DNA of 64,000 bases from JBGSUZ01 sp963677505 (lineage in GTDB: Bacteria > Bacillota > Clostridia > Peptostreptococcales > Acidaminobacteraceae), in assembly GCA_963677505.2 (NCBI GenBank), contig CAXXWB010000054.1, forward strand, positions 20,076 to 84,075. Direction: 5' to 3'. The notes beneath the pieces are model-generated. The model searched no databases. It saw only the letters and a list, made by a program, of their open reading frames with translations, and was not told the origin of the DNA. A program made the translations under genes and the position numbers. Of the stretch, positions 8,319 to 16,870 are shown piece by piece; positions within the stretch are counted from its first letter, which is position 1; each line of letters opens with the position of its first letter.

Positions 8319-8878
8319 GATAATTGAGCATTGTATTTACAGGTGAGAGCTCTTGTGGCATTCATGCCCACATACCAGTCTGCCGCTGATCTTGAAGCCG
8401 CTGAAGCGTAAAGGGATTCATAGGCTCTACCATCTTTCAAATGTTCAAAACCTTCTCGAATGGCCTTGTCTGTTACTGATGAAATCCAAAGGCGTTTAAT
8501 CGGTTTTTTTATGCTAGCTTTTTCGATAATCCAGCGGGCAACCAGTTCCCCTTCACGGCCTGCATCTGTAGCGATGACAATTTCAGAGACATCTTTTCGA
8601 AGCATTTGAGTTTTCACCGTTTTATACTGAGGACCTGTTTTTTTAATGACTTCTAGCATTAATGGGCTGGGAAGCATGGGTAAATCTTCAATGCGCCATG
8701 AAGCGTATTTGCCATCGTATGCTTCTGGGTCGGCAAGGGTGACCAAGTGGCCAAGCGCCCAAGTGACAATATAGTTGTTGCCTTCAAAGAAGCCATTTCC
8801 TTTCTGATGACAATTGAGTACTTTTGCAATATCTCTTCCGACAGAAGGTTTTTCTGCCAAGACTAATTTTTTTGCCAC
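8219..8878 (-). CDS. topB: TopB fragment 1: TOPRIM and start of the topoisomerase core
   Basis: This open frame carries TOPRIM residues E7, the DAGREGE motif near residue 105, and the beginning of the type IA core (SAADWYVGMNATRALT). True TopB sequence stops at CGRVQTPT, about residue 194; the last 25 residues are read in the wrong frame. Confidence 0.7.
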   Translation of the reverse strand: MAKKLVLAEKPSVGRDIAKVLNCHQKGNGFFEGNNYIVTWALGHLVTLADPEAYDGKYASWRIEDLPMLPSPLMLEVIKKTGPQYKTVKTQMLRKDVSEIVIATDAGREGELVARWIIEKASIKKPIKRLWISSVTDKAIREGFEHLKDGRAYESLYASAASRSAADWYVGMNATRALTCKYNAQLSCGRVQTPTSPCWQTESKKLKIFSLSITLDLTL

Positions 8879-8928
8879 GATGTTAACCTCGCTTTTTATT
8901 TGGAATAGTTGGGGATAAATTCATGTAC

Positions 8929-9065
8929 TGCATTCCATACAATTGTAACATATTTTTCTTGACAAGCCTAAAATAGCTATGGTAAATTGAATTTGAAAAG
9001 ATACTAAAACGTTTTAGTAAAACGGTTAAGTAAAACGTTTCAGTAATTCGTGCATTCCATACAAT
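8929..9065 (+). repeat. 15-bp direct repeat flanking the rbs promoter
   Basis: TGCATTCCATACAAT occurs at 8929-8943 and again at 9051-9065, bracketing the promoter and operator. It could be a second regulator site or a duplication trace. Confidence 0.6.
8959..9019 (+). promoter_or_regulatory. rbs operon promoter and LacI-type operator
   Basis: TTGACA (8959-8964), 18 bases, then TAAATT (8983-8988) preceded by TGG form a candidate promoter with an extended -10. A perfect 18-bp palindrome, TACTAAAACGTTTTAGTA (9002-9019), with the central CG typical of LacI-family operators, sits where RNA polymerase would start. Two further partial copies (AAACGG and AAACGTTTCAGT, about 9018-9044) follow. Binding by RbsR, or by CcpA at the partial copies, is inferred. 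Confidence 0.72.
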
Positions 9066-9146
9066 GCAGTGATATACTTGTGTTAAGGGCATTTTATAGA
9101 CTTGCTTTATTCAATTAAACCCTTGTATGGAACAGGAGTGAAATTT

Positions 9147-10157
9147 ATGAAAAAAATAACCATAAAAGATATAGCCAGATTAGGGGAAGTATCCATTACC
9201 ACGGTTTCCAAAATCATCAATGGCAAGGATCACGACATTAGTCAAGGCACTATTGACCGTGTCAATAGAATAATGGAAGAACAGCGTTATGTGCCGAATA
9301 AACTGGCCGGCAGTTTGGTCACAAAGACCACAAAGACTATCGGACTTGTGATTCCAGATATTACAAATCCTTTCTTTCCTGAATTGGTAAGGGGTGCAGA
9401 AGACAGAGCTAATGAAGCGGGTTACAGTCTATTTTTCTGCAATAGTGATGATCAGCCCGAAAAGGAAAGTAAATACATTAAGAGTCTTATGGAAAAAATG
9501 GTAGATGGCATTATCTTTACAGCAGCTTCTGTTGAAAACGGCAGGGCAGAGGTATTAAAAAATATTAGTTCACCCATTGTTTTAGTAGATCGATTAGTTG
9601 AAATGGATGAAGTTAGGGCGGGAATCGTAGTCGATAACATCCTTGGCGCCTATGATGGAACGAAATATTTAATAGATCTTGGACATAAAAGCATTTTGCA
9701 TATTACAGGACCTAAAAATGGAAAGATTAGTGAAGAACGTGCAAGTGGCTATTTAAAAGCGCTTGCAGAGGCAGGCATTGATGAGTCTGATGGATTGGTA
9801 CTATACGGTCATTTCAAATTGGACTGGGGCTATAAAGCCATGGCAGAAGCAGATGAAAAACAATTTCCTTATACTGCAGTATTTTGTGGAAATGACTTAA
9901 TTGCCTTAGGTGCTATGAAATATCTAAAAGAAAAAGGCAAACATATTCCAGAGGAATGTTCAATTTTAGGGTATGACGACATTCAAATTGCAAGTCATGT
10001 GGATCCGCCGCTGACGACCATTCGCCAACCTAAGTACCAAATGGGTTATCAGGCAGTGGATACAATGGTAAAGATTCTCAGTGGTGAAGGTATTACTGAG
10101 AAGAAAATCGTTCTGAGTACAGAACTTGTCATTCGTCAAACTTGTAAAGAACGTTGA
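9147..10157 (+). CDS. rbsR: LacI family ribose operon repressor
   Basis: The 336-residue protein starts ITIKDIARLGEVSITTVSKI, a LacI-family helix-turn-helix (residues 3-22), followed by the hinge (NKLAGSLVTKTT) and a periplasmic-binding-like sensor domain (IGLVIPDITNPFFPELVRG). GYDDIQIASHVDPPLTTIRQ is the conserved C-terminal motif. I use ATG 9147 because AGGAG precedes it and the helix-turn-helix starts right there; upstream starts would add 15 atypical residues. It is the first gene of rbsRKDACB and is expected to repress it until ribose or its phosphate binds. Confidence 0.9.
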   Translation: MKKITIKDIARLGEVSITTVSKIINGKDHDISQGTIDRVNRIMEEQRYVPNKLAGSLVTKTTKTIGLVIPDITNPFFPELVRGAEDRANEAGYSLFFCNSDDQPEKESKYIKSLMEKMVDGIIFTAASVENGRAEVLKNISSPIVLVDRLVEMDEVRAGIVVDNILGAYDGTKYLIDLGHKSILHITGPKNGKISEERASGYLKALAEAGIDESDGLVLYGHFKLDWGYKAMAEADEKQFPYTAVFCGNDLIALGAMKYLKEKGKHIPEECSILGYDDIQIASHVDPPLTTIRQPKYQMGYQAVDTMVKILSGEGITEKKIVLSTELVIRQTCKER

Positions 10158-10183
10158 ACATTATTTGGAAAGGAGAAGCAGTT

Positions 10184-11098
10184 ATGAAAAATATTATTGT
10201 CGTAGGCAGTTTAAATATGGATTTAGTAGTTCAAGCCAGCCGACTCCCATTAGGCGGCGAAACCATTATGGGTACAGCCTTCCACGAAATACCAGGTGGA
10301 AAAGGTGCTAATCAAGCTGTTGCAATGGCAAGATTAGGTGCAAGTGTAAAAATGATTGGTAAGATTGGAAAAGATGGTTTCGGCACCTCCTTGCTGTCCA
10401 CTTTAAAAGTGGACGGCGTCGATACCACTGCCGTTGAGTCAGTCGAAGGTCAGTCTACAGGTGTGGCCCTTATTACGTTACAAGAGAGTGGTGAAAATTC
10501 AATCATTGTGGTGCCGGGTGCCAATGGAGAAGTAACACCAGAAGATATTCTTCGAAATGAAGCAGTTATTCGTGAGGCGGGTATTGTGGTTGCACAATTG
10601 GAAGTGCCGATTGAAACAGTGGCTGAGGCTTTAAAAACAGCAAAAGATGGTGGTGCATTTACAATACTAAACCCAGCGCCAGCTCAGTCTTTAAGTCAGG
10701 AAATTCTTTCTCATGTGGACCTACTTACACCTAATGAAACTGAACTGGCTTTGATTAGTGAAATGCCTGTGACTGACATGTTATCTATCAGAAAGGCGGC
10801 ACAAGCATTAATTGATCAAGGTGTTAAAGCCTTAGTGGTTACTTTAGGCAGTGAAGGTTCTCTATATCTAAATAATAAGGGCGAGTCCCTTTATCAAAAA
10901 GCTTTTGTAGTAAAAGCAATCGATACTACTGCGGCAGGAGACAGCTTTACAGCTGGTTTAGCAGTTTGTATTAATCAAGGAATGGCAATGAGTGAAGCAC
11001 TTGAATTTGCCAGCAAGGTTGGGGCGTTAACCGTTCAAACCCTTGGAGCACAAAGTTCCCTACCTACAAGAGATGCGGTGGCAGCCTTTAGGTCATAG
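10184..11098 (+). CDS. rbsK: ribokinase
   Basis: The 304-residue PfkB-family kinase phosphorylates D-ribose to ribose 5-phosphate with ATP in the cytoplasm. Visible motifs are the substrate-binding GSLNMDLV (residues 8-15), GGKGANQA (38-45, PfkB signature 1) and DTTAAGDSFTAGLA (about 247-260, signature 2, with the catalytic Asp in AAGD). AAGGAG precedes ATG 10184, 26 bases after rbsR. Length is normal. Confidence 0.96.
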   Translation: MKNIIVVGSLNMDLVVQASRLPLGGETIMGTAFHEIPGGKGANQAVAMARLGASVKMIGKIGKDGFGTSLLSTLKVDGVDTTAVESVEGQSTGVALITLQESGENSIIVVPGANGEVTPEDILRNEAVIREAGIVVAQLEVPIETVAEALKTAKDGGAFTILNPAPAQSLSQEILSHVDLLTPNETELALISEMPVTDMLSIRKAAQALIDQGVKALVVTLGSEGSLYLNNKGESLYQKAFVVKAIDTTAAGDSFTAGLAVCINQGMAMSEALEFASKVGALTVQTLGAQSSLPTRDAVAAFRS

Positions 11099-11122
11099 GG
11101 TAAATATATGTGGAGGTAATCT

Positions 11123-11518
11123 ATGAAAAAAGGAAGCGTACTACACCCTCAACTAAGCCAAGTTATTGCCAGCATGGGACATACAGATCAACTTGTCGTA
11201 GGCGATGCAGGTTTACCAATTCCAGAACACGTAGAGCGTGTTGATTTAGCGCTTACAAAAAACGTACCGACGTTTTTACAAACCCTAGAAGTGATACTTA
11301 GCGAACTTGAAGTGGAGTCTGCTGTTGTTGCTACTGAGATTCAGGAAAAAAATCCCGAGGTACTGTCAGCGATTAAAAAGGCTTTACCAAAATTGGAAAT
11401 TGAATTTGTTCCCCACGAAACGTTTAAAGAAATAACATCCGATGCAAAAGCAGTTGTAAGAACAGGTGAGTGCAGTCCTTATGCCAATATTATCTTAAGG
11501 TCTGGCGTTACCTTTTAA
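11123..11518 (+). CDS. rbsD: D-ribose pyranase
   Basis: The 131-residue protein begins MKKGSVLHPQLSQVIASMGH, the RbsD signature with the catalytic histidine, and ends with the conserved RTGECSPYANIILRSGVTF. It interconverts beta-pyranose and furanose forms of ribose so that ribokinase receives its substrate. TGGAGG lies 7 bases before the ATG. An imperfect 35-bp tandem duplication covers its stop codon (see repeat at 11500-11569). Confidence 0.96.
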   Translation: MKKGSVLHPQLSQVIASMGHTDQLVVGDAGLPIPEHVERVDLALTKNVPTFLQTLEVILSELEVESAVVATEIQEKNPEVLSAIKKALPKLEIEFVPHETFKEITSDAKAVVRTGECSPYANIILRSGVTF

Positions 11519-11569
11519 TTAGGAATACCTTTTAGTCTGGCGATACCTTGTTGTTAAAAATACCATTGC
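11500..11569 (+). repeat. imperfect 35-bp tandem duplication over the rbsD stop
   Basis: Two adjacent units start GTCTGGCG at 11500 and again at 11535, 35 bases apart, with shared TACCTT and AATACC blocks. The first copy holds the last rbsD codons and the TAA; the second is non-coding spacer before rbsA. It looks like a local slippage duplication that has since diverged. Confidence 0.6.
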
Positions 11570-11608
11570 GTTAAAGTGCGATTTGAAATGTGAGAAAGGT
11601 TGGGGAAG

Positions 11609-13096
11609 ATGCAAACACCCATTTTGAGCATAAAAAATATTAGTAAAGCCTTTCCAGGTGTAAAGGCCTTAGATGGGGTCAACCTCCATTTGTACGAGGG
11701 GAAAGTCATGGCCCTTCTTGGGGAAAACGGTGCAGGAAAGTCTACCCTAATGAAAATTATCAGTGGTGTCTATACTTTGGACTCTGGAGAGTTAATTTAC
11801 CAAGGGAAATCAGTTGCTTTTAAAAATCCTAGAGAAGCTCAACTAGAAGGGATTACCATAATCCATCAGGAATTAAATCTGATTAAGGAGCTGTCCATTG
11901 CTGAAAATATTTTTTTAGGCCGTGAACCAGTTCAGATCATCGGCAAAATAGATTGGAAAAAACTCTACAGCGATTCAGAAGCACTCATGGAAAGACTAGG
12001 TCTAAAGCGTTCGCCTAAAACATTGGTGGGGGAACTTAGTATTGCAGAACAACAGTTGGTTGAAATTGCAAAAGCCATCTCCTTCAATGCAAAGGTTATC
12101 ATAATGGACGAACCTACAGATGCTTTAACGGAAGCGGAGACTGAACGTTTATTTAAATTGATAAAAGATTTGAGAGCTGAAAACAAAGCGGTAGTATTTA
12201 TATCTCATCGCCTAGAAGAAATTTTTGAAATCTGCGATCAATTGACCATTCTCAGAGATGGAAAACCTGTTTGTGAAGCAGAAGTTTCCGACTTCACTAA
12301 GGAAATGATTATTGAAAAAATGGTCGGTAGAAAATTAGAGGAACAATATCCTTATATGGAAGCTAAAAAAAATTCAGATACGGTTTTGACTGTCAATCAA
12401 TTAACCAATACTCATGTGACAGATGTCAGTTTTGATTTAAAAGCAGGTGAGGTCTTAGGGGTTTCAGGTTTGGTTGGTTCGGGCAGAACAGAATTGGCAA
12501 AAACCCTTTATGGCTTATATCCGATTACATCAGGAGAAATACATCTATTAGGTAGAAAGGTTCATTTTAAAAGCCCTCAAGAAGCCTTAAAAATGGGATT
12601 AGCCTATATTTCAGAAGACAGAAAATCAGAAGGATTAGTACTAGGTCTTTCTGTTGCAGAAAATATGACACTTTCTTGTCTTGATCAGTTTGTAGGGAAA
12701 ATGGGAAATGTGAGTCATTCAAAAGAGAAAAGTGTGGTTGGGGACTACATTGAAAAAATGTCTATTAAAACCCCAAGTCAATCACAAATGATTAAACTGC
12801 TTAGTGGGGGCAATCAGCAAAAAGTAGCTATAGCAAAAGGCATTCTCAATCAACCGAAGGTACTCATTTTAGATGAACCTACTAGAGGTGTAGATGTTGG
12901 CGCTAAAAAAGAAATCTATGAAATCATCAATCAATTAAAGGCTGAGGGGATGGGCATTATTGTTATCTCGTCCGAAATGCCGGAGCTTCTTGGTATCAGT
13001 GATCGGATTATGGTCGTTCATGAAGGGCGCAATAAAGGTATTTTAAGTCGTCAAGAGGCGAGTCAAGAACGAATCATGAGCGTAGCTTTACAATAA
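11609..13096 (+). CDS. rbsA: ribose ABC transporter ATP-binding protein
   Basis: The 495-residue protein has two ABC domains in tandem, as in all RbsA/MglA proteins. The first has Walker A GENGAGKST (about residues 37-45), signature LSIAEQQLVEIAKA and Walker B VIIMDEPTDAL. The second has a degenerate P-loop (GLVGSGRTELAK), a full signature LSGGNQQKVAIAKG (about residue 397) and LILDEPTRGVDVG. It powers ribose import from the cytoplasmic face of RbsC. ATG 11609 is preferred over TTG 11600 because GGGGA lies directly before it. The LSIAEQQ form of the first signature is normal for this family. Confidence 0.95.
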   Translation: MQTPILSIKNISKAFPGVKALDGVNLHLYEGKVMALLGENGAGKSTLMKIISGVYTLDSGELIYQGKSVAFKNPREAQLEGITIIHQELNLIKELSIAENIFLGREPVQIIGKIDWKKLYSDSEALMERLGLKRSPKTLVGELSIAEQQLVEIAKAISFNAKVIIMDEPTDALTEAETERLFKLIKDLRAENKAVVFISHRLEEIFEICDQLTILRDGKPVCEAEVSDFTKEMIIEKMVGRKLEEQYPYMEAKKNSDTVLTVNQLTNTHVTDVSFDLKAGEVLGVSGLVGSGRTELAKTLYGLYPITSGEIHLLGRKVHFKSPQEALKMGLAYISEDRKSEGLVLGLSVAENMTLSCLDQFVGKMGNVSHSKEKSVVGDYIEKMSIKTPSQSQMIKLLSGGNQQKVAIAKGILNQPKVLILDEPTRGVDVGAKKEIYEIINQLKAEGMGIIVISSEMPELLGISDRIMVVHEGRNKGILSRQEASQERIMSVALQ

Positions 13097-13113
13097 TTGG
13101 AGGTCAATTTGTC

Positions 13114-14046
13114 ATGAAAAAAGGTTTTTTACGTCAATATCAATCCATTATCATGTTGCTGGTCTTTTCTGGCGCCATTGCAATTATGAATGATCGTTTT
13201 CTTACAGTTTCAAATTTATTAAATGTTTTCAGACAATCCTCTATCAATGCGGTTATTGCCTGTGGTATGACCTTTGTCATTTTAACAGGTGGTATTGATT
13301 TGGCTGTTGGCTCAGTCCTTGCCATTTCTTCAGCAGTTTGCGCAAGTCTTTTAATAGCTGGATTCAGTCTTCCAATCGCAGTGGGTGCAGCTCTTGTTGT
13401 AGGTGCAGCTTCTGGTGCTCTTGGAGGTCTTATTATCACTAAGGGAAAGGTTCAGCCCTTTATTGCTACATTGGTCATGATGACTTTTTTAAGAGGCGCG
13501 ACTCTGGTCTTTACCAATGGCACACCGCTTACTTTAGGAAAAGCTAAAAGTGCAGATGCATTCTATTTTCTAGGCAATGGTAATATTGCAGGTGTTCCTG
13601 TACCTATCATAATGACTGTAATAGTCTTTGCCCTAGGTTACTTTGTTTTGAATCAGACTAAAATGGGCAGATATGTTTATGCTGTTGGTGGTAATGAAGA
13701 AGCCTCAAGGCTTTCAGGTCTTAATACAGACCGCATCAAAATATTCGTATATACAGTCAGTGGTCTTTTAGCAGCGGTAGCTGGGATCATTGTAACATCT
13801 CGTCTTAGTTCTGCCCAGCCGACGGCAGGTACAGGTTATGAACTTGATGCGATTGCAGCAGTTGTATTAGGCGGAACCAGCCTAGTGGGCGGGAAAGGTA
13901 AAATTATGGGAACCGTTGTTGGGGTGTTGATTATCGGTATTCTCAACAATGCACTTAACTTGATGGAGATTTCTTCTTACTATCAAATGATTGCCAAAGC
14001 GTCCGTTATTCTCTTAGCAGTTCTTTTAGACCGTAAAAATCAATAG
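13114..14046 (+). CDS. rbsC: ribose ABC transporter permease
   Basis: The 310-residue inner membrane protein of the BPD_transp_2 family has about 8-10 helices. GMTFVILTGGIDLAVGSVLA (about residues 51-70) and AVVLGGTSLVGGKG, the cytoplasmic loop that contacts the ATPase, are family hallmarks. TTGGAGG precedes the ATG. It lies 17 bases after rbsA and in the standard order. Confidence 0.95.
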   Translation: MKKGFLRQYQSIIMLLVFSGAIAIMNDRFLTVSNLLNVFRQSSINAVIACGMTFVILTGGIDLAVGSVLAISSAVCASLLIAGFSLPIAVGAALVVGAASGALGGLIITKGKVQPFIATLVMMTFLRGATLVFTNGTPLTLGKAKSADAFYFLGNGNIAGVPVPIIMTVIVFALGYFVLNQTKMGRYVYAVGGNEEASRLSGLNTDRIKIFVYTVSGLLAAVAGIIVTSRLSSAQPTAGTGYELDAIAAVVLGGTSLVGGKGKIMGTVVGVLIIGILNNALNLMEISSYYQMIAKASVILLAVLLDRKNQ

Positions 14047-14102
14047 GGATCAAGGCATGTGCCTTAATATATCCAAATGTTCACTATTTTAGGAGGGGAA
14101 TC

Positions 14103-15029
14103 ATGAAAAAAGTAATTTCTGTTCTACTGATGTTGGTCTTAACAATGGGGTTAATGGCAGGCTGTTCTACAAGCAAGCCAGAGGCAGGTACTACTGCTCC
14201 AACTGCAACAACTGAAGCTAAAAAAGTTGGCTTGGTATTATCAACCCTTAACAACCCATTCTTCGTCACTTTAAAAGAGGGCGCAGAAGCAAAAGCAAAA
14301 GAACTCGGCATTGAATTGATTGTACTCGACTCGCAAAACGATCCTTCAAAGGATATGGCTAACGTGGAAGATTTAATCACACAAGGGGTTAGCTTGATTC
14401 TTCTTAACCCAACAGATTCCGATGCAGTTGCTAATGCAGTTAAAGCTGCAAACGATGCTAAAATTCCTGTCATTACATTAGACAGAGCTGCAAATGGTGG
14501 TACAGTTGTATCGCACATCGCTTCAGACAATATTGCAGGCGGTAAAATGGCTGCAGATTTCATCAACGAGAAATTAGGTGGCAAAGGCAATGTTATTGAA
14601 CTTCAAGGTATTGCAGGTACTTCAGCTGCAAGAGACAGAGGCCAAGGCTTTAATGATCAATTAGCTACTTATGCAGGTCTTAAAATTGTTGCAGCGCAAC
14701 CAGCTGATTTCGACAGAACTAAAGGTTTAACTGTAATGGAAAACTTGCTTCAATCTCAACCAGATGTTCAAGCAGTATTTGCACATAACGATGAAATGGC
14801 TCTTGGCGCTCTTCAAGCTATTGAAGCAAGTGGCAAATCAATCATTGTTGTTGGCTTTGATGCTATTGATGATGCTGTAGCTGCAGTAAAAGATGGCAAA
14901 ATGGCAGCGACAGTTGCTCAACAACCAGAGTTAATCGGCTCTATGGGCGTAGAAACTGCAGCAAAAGTCTTAAACGGCGAAACAGTGGAAGCTTCTATTC
15001 CAGTAGAATTGAAATTAGTTGTTAAATAA
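14103..15029 (+). CDS. rbsB: ribose-binding lipoprotein
   Basis: The 308-residue lipoprotein has the lipobox LMAGC (Cys about residue 21) after a hydrophobic signal, a Thr/Ala-rich spacer, and the periplasmic-binding-protein-1 fold (VGLVLSTLNNPFFVTLKEGA, VGFDAIDDAVAAVKDGKMAA). It captures ribose outside the cell and delivers it to RbsC. AGGAGG precedes the ATG. As the last gene of the operon it ends at a strong terminator. Codon use is strongly biased, as expected for an abundant protein. Confidence 0.95.
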   Translation: MKKVISVLLMLVLTMGLMAGCSTSKPEAGTTAPTATTEAKKVGLVLSTLNNPFFVTLKEGAEAKAKELGIELIVLDSQNDPSKDMANVEDLITQGVSLILLNPTDSDAVANAVKAANDAKIPVITLDRAANGGTVVSHIASDNIAGGKMAADFINEKLGGKGNVIELQGIAGTSAARDRGQGFNDQLATYAGLKIVAAQPADFDRTKGLTVMENLLQSQPDVQAVFAHNDEMALGALQAIEASGKSIIVVGFDAIDDAVAAVKDGKMAATVAQQPELIGSMGVETAAKVLNGETVEASIPVELKLVVK

Positions 15030-15118
15030 GTTCAAATATTTTATACGCATGACAAACGAAAATTGTAAAATGCTTATAAATACTTATTAATATATTAACC
15101 ATGAACAAATTTAATACT

Positions 15119-15156
15119 AAAATGCCTAGGCTTTTATTAGCTAGGCATTTTGTGCG
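15119..15156 (+). terminator. intrinsic terminator of the rbs operon
   Basis: AAATGCCTAG at about 15120-15129 pairs with CTAGGCATTT at 15141-15150, with TTTT after it. It lies 90 bases beyond rbsB. Confidence 0.85.
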
Positions 15157-15247
15157 AATATTCATGAAATTCCAACACGTTGAAAAACATAAGTTAATAT
15201 GTATTAATTATATTATATTAAGAATATTTCACAAAAGGGTTTTAAAA

Positions 15248-15274
15248 GTGACAAAATTGTGATAATATTGTCAC
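15248..15274 (+). promoter_or_regulatory. inverted repeat in the sstT promoter region
   Basis: GTGACAA (15248-15254) and TTGTCAC (15268-15274) form a perfect 7-bp dyad with 13 bases between. GATAAT (15261-15266) inside it could be the -10. This is a candidate operator about 90 bases upstream of sstT. The leader that follows has a small hairpin (GCATC/GATGC at 15311-15327) but matches no riboswitch I recognise. Confidence 0.45.
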
Positions 15275-15360
15275 TGTTACCGCGCTATTTAGGGGTAGCT
15301 GAGTGACAGAGCATCTGTTGTGGATGCTTACAAACCATATTTCTGTAGGGGGAAAGCACA

Positions 15361-16605
15361 TTGAAAAACTTATTAAAAAAATGGAATGATGTGAGTCTTG
15401 TTAAAAGAATCATCGTCGGTCTTATCGTAGGTATTATTCTTGCGGTATCAGTTCCAGAACAAGCAAAATTCATTGTCATCTTTGGTTCACTTTTTGTTGG
15501 GGCTTTAAAAGCAGTTGCACCAATCTTGGTATTATTCTTAGTTACTTCTGCACTTTCTCAACATAAAGCTGGTCATAAAACAAACATGTCATCAATTTTG
15601 GTACTTTATTTATTTGGTACATTTATCGCAGGGGCTACAGCGGTTCTCGTAAGCTTTGCATTCCCTGTTACTTTAACACTTGCAGCTGGTGTTGATAGTG
15701 TTACACCTCCAGGTGGTATTGTTGACGTATTAAAAGCATTGCTTCTCAATGTTGTAGACAATCCAGTTAAAGCAATATTCAATGCAAACTACATTGGTAT
15801 TCTTGCATTTGCTGCAGTACTTGGTATGGCTCTTAGAGGCGCATCAGATGCAACTAAGTCATTCATCAACGATATGGCTGAAGGTATTTCACAAATCGTT
15901 AGATGGGTAATCAACTTCGCACCATTTGGTATCATGGGCTTAGTATTTGATTCAATTGCTACAAATGGTTTAGATACACTTTTCGGTTACGGTCAATTAC
16001 TTCTTGTTCTTGTAGGTTGTATGTTCTTAGTAGCATTAGTAATCAACCCTATCATCGTATTCGCAAAAATGCGTCAAAATCCTTACCCACTTGTTTTTAG
16101 ATGTCTTAAGCAAAGTGGTCTTACAGCATTCTTCACAAGAAGCTCAGCTGCAAACATTCCAGTAAACATGGAACTTTGTGAAGAACTTGGTCTTGATAAA
16201 GATACTTACTCAGTATCAATTCCACTTGGTGCAACAATCAACATGGCAGGTGCTTCAATTACAATTTCTGTATTAACACTTGCAGCAGTTCATACTTTAG
16301 GCATTAACGTAGATATTCCAACTGCAATTATCTTAAGCGTACTTTCAGCAGTTTCTGCTTGTGGTGCTTCTGGTGTTGCCGGCGGTTCTTTACTTCTTAT
16401 CCCATTAGCATGTAGTTTATTCGGTATCCCGAACGACGTTGCAATGCAAGTTGTAGGTGTTGGTTTCATCATCGGTGTTGTTCAAGACTCATGTGAGACA
16501 GCTCTTAACTCTTCAACAGATGCACTCTTCACTGCAACAGCTGAATTTGCTGAGTGGAAAAAAGAAGGCAGACCTTTCAGTATTTCTTCTAAAAAATCTG
16601 CATAA
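15361..16605 (+). CDS. sstT: sodium/serine-threonine symporter
   Basis: The 414-residue membrane protein belongs to the dicarboxylate/amino acid:cation symporter family. FFTRSSAANIPVNMELCEEL matches the SstT form of the helical-hairpin-1 serine-rich motif, and SIPLGATINMAGASITI matches the conserved NMxG region that binds Na+. It imports serine and threonine with Na+. The start is TTG, because AGGGGGAAA lies 8 bases upstream and the N-terminus (LLKKWNDVSLVKRIIVGLIV) fits the family there. It is a single-gene unit between two terminators. Confidence 0.92.
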   Translation: MKNLLKKWNDVSLVKRIIVGLIVGIILAVSVPEQAKFIVIFGSLFVGALKAVAPILVLFLVTSALSQHKAGHKTNMSSILVLYLFGTFIAGATAVLVSFAFPVTLTLAAGVDSVTPPGGIVDVLKALLLNVVDNPVKAIFNANYIGILAFAAVLGMALRGASDATKSFINDMAEGISQIVRWVINFAPFGIMGLVFDSIATNGLDTLFGYGQLLLVLVGCMFLVALVINPIIVFAKMRQNPYPLVFRCLKQSGLTAFFTRSSAANIPVNMELCEELGLDKDTYSVSIPLGATINMAGASITISVLTLAAVHTLGINVDIPTAIILSVLSAVSACGASGVAGGSLLLIPLACSLFGIPNDVAMQVVGVGFIIGVVQDSCETALNSSTDALFTATAEFAEWKKEGRPFSISSKKSA

Positions 16606-16631
16606 TACAAATTAAATTTTTAGACAAATTC

Positions 16632-16675
16632 AAAAGACCTCGTTGGATTAATACGATTCAATGAGGTCTTTTTTT
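16632..16675 (+). terminator. intrinsic terminator of sstT
   Basis: AAAAGACCTC (16632-16641) pairs with GAGGTCTTTT (16663-16672), extended by ATT/AAT-rich pairs inside, and is followed by a run of T. Confidence 0.85.
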
Positions 16676-16870
16676 GTTGTAAGTTGAAATGAGCAGACAA
16701 TAATAAGGCTTTTACAGAAGAGAAAAATACGAATTCTATACAATTACTGGAGAAATTGGATTTTGAACATGGTTATACAATTGAATAAAATGGGTATCTA
16801 GTGGATAAAACCTTCATAATGAGAGTTTATACGCTTAAAAATAGATAGATAAGTAGGGGGGGCGAAGGGA

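Larger units (their letters stand above)
6698..8878 (-). pseudogene. topB: DNA topoisomerase III, interrupted by two frameshifts
   Basis: The combined reading is 726 residues, the normal length for Firmicute TopB. It holds the TOPRIM domain (KLVLAEKPSVGRDIAKVL at the N-terminus, ATDAGREGE), the catalytic-tyrosine region (VLTYPRTDSRYL) and C-terminal C4 zinc-ribbon repeats (CPDCGK, CPNCHKK). One base is missing near 8296 (GRVQTPT should run on into LAMLANREQE) and one extra base is present at about 7778 (SDHHA should run into IIPTEE). The two errors cancel, so about 515 bases are read out of frame. TopB decatenates DNA and resolves recombination intermediates. Either a real pseudogene or sequencing errors. 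Confidence 0.88.

Noticed and set aside
15284..15360. Possible riboswitch in the sstT leader
   Set aside because: Only one short 5-bp hairpin is visible and no conserved aptamer motif could be recognised.
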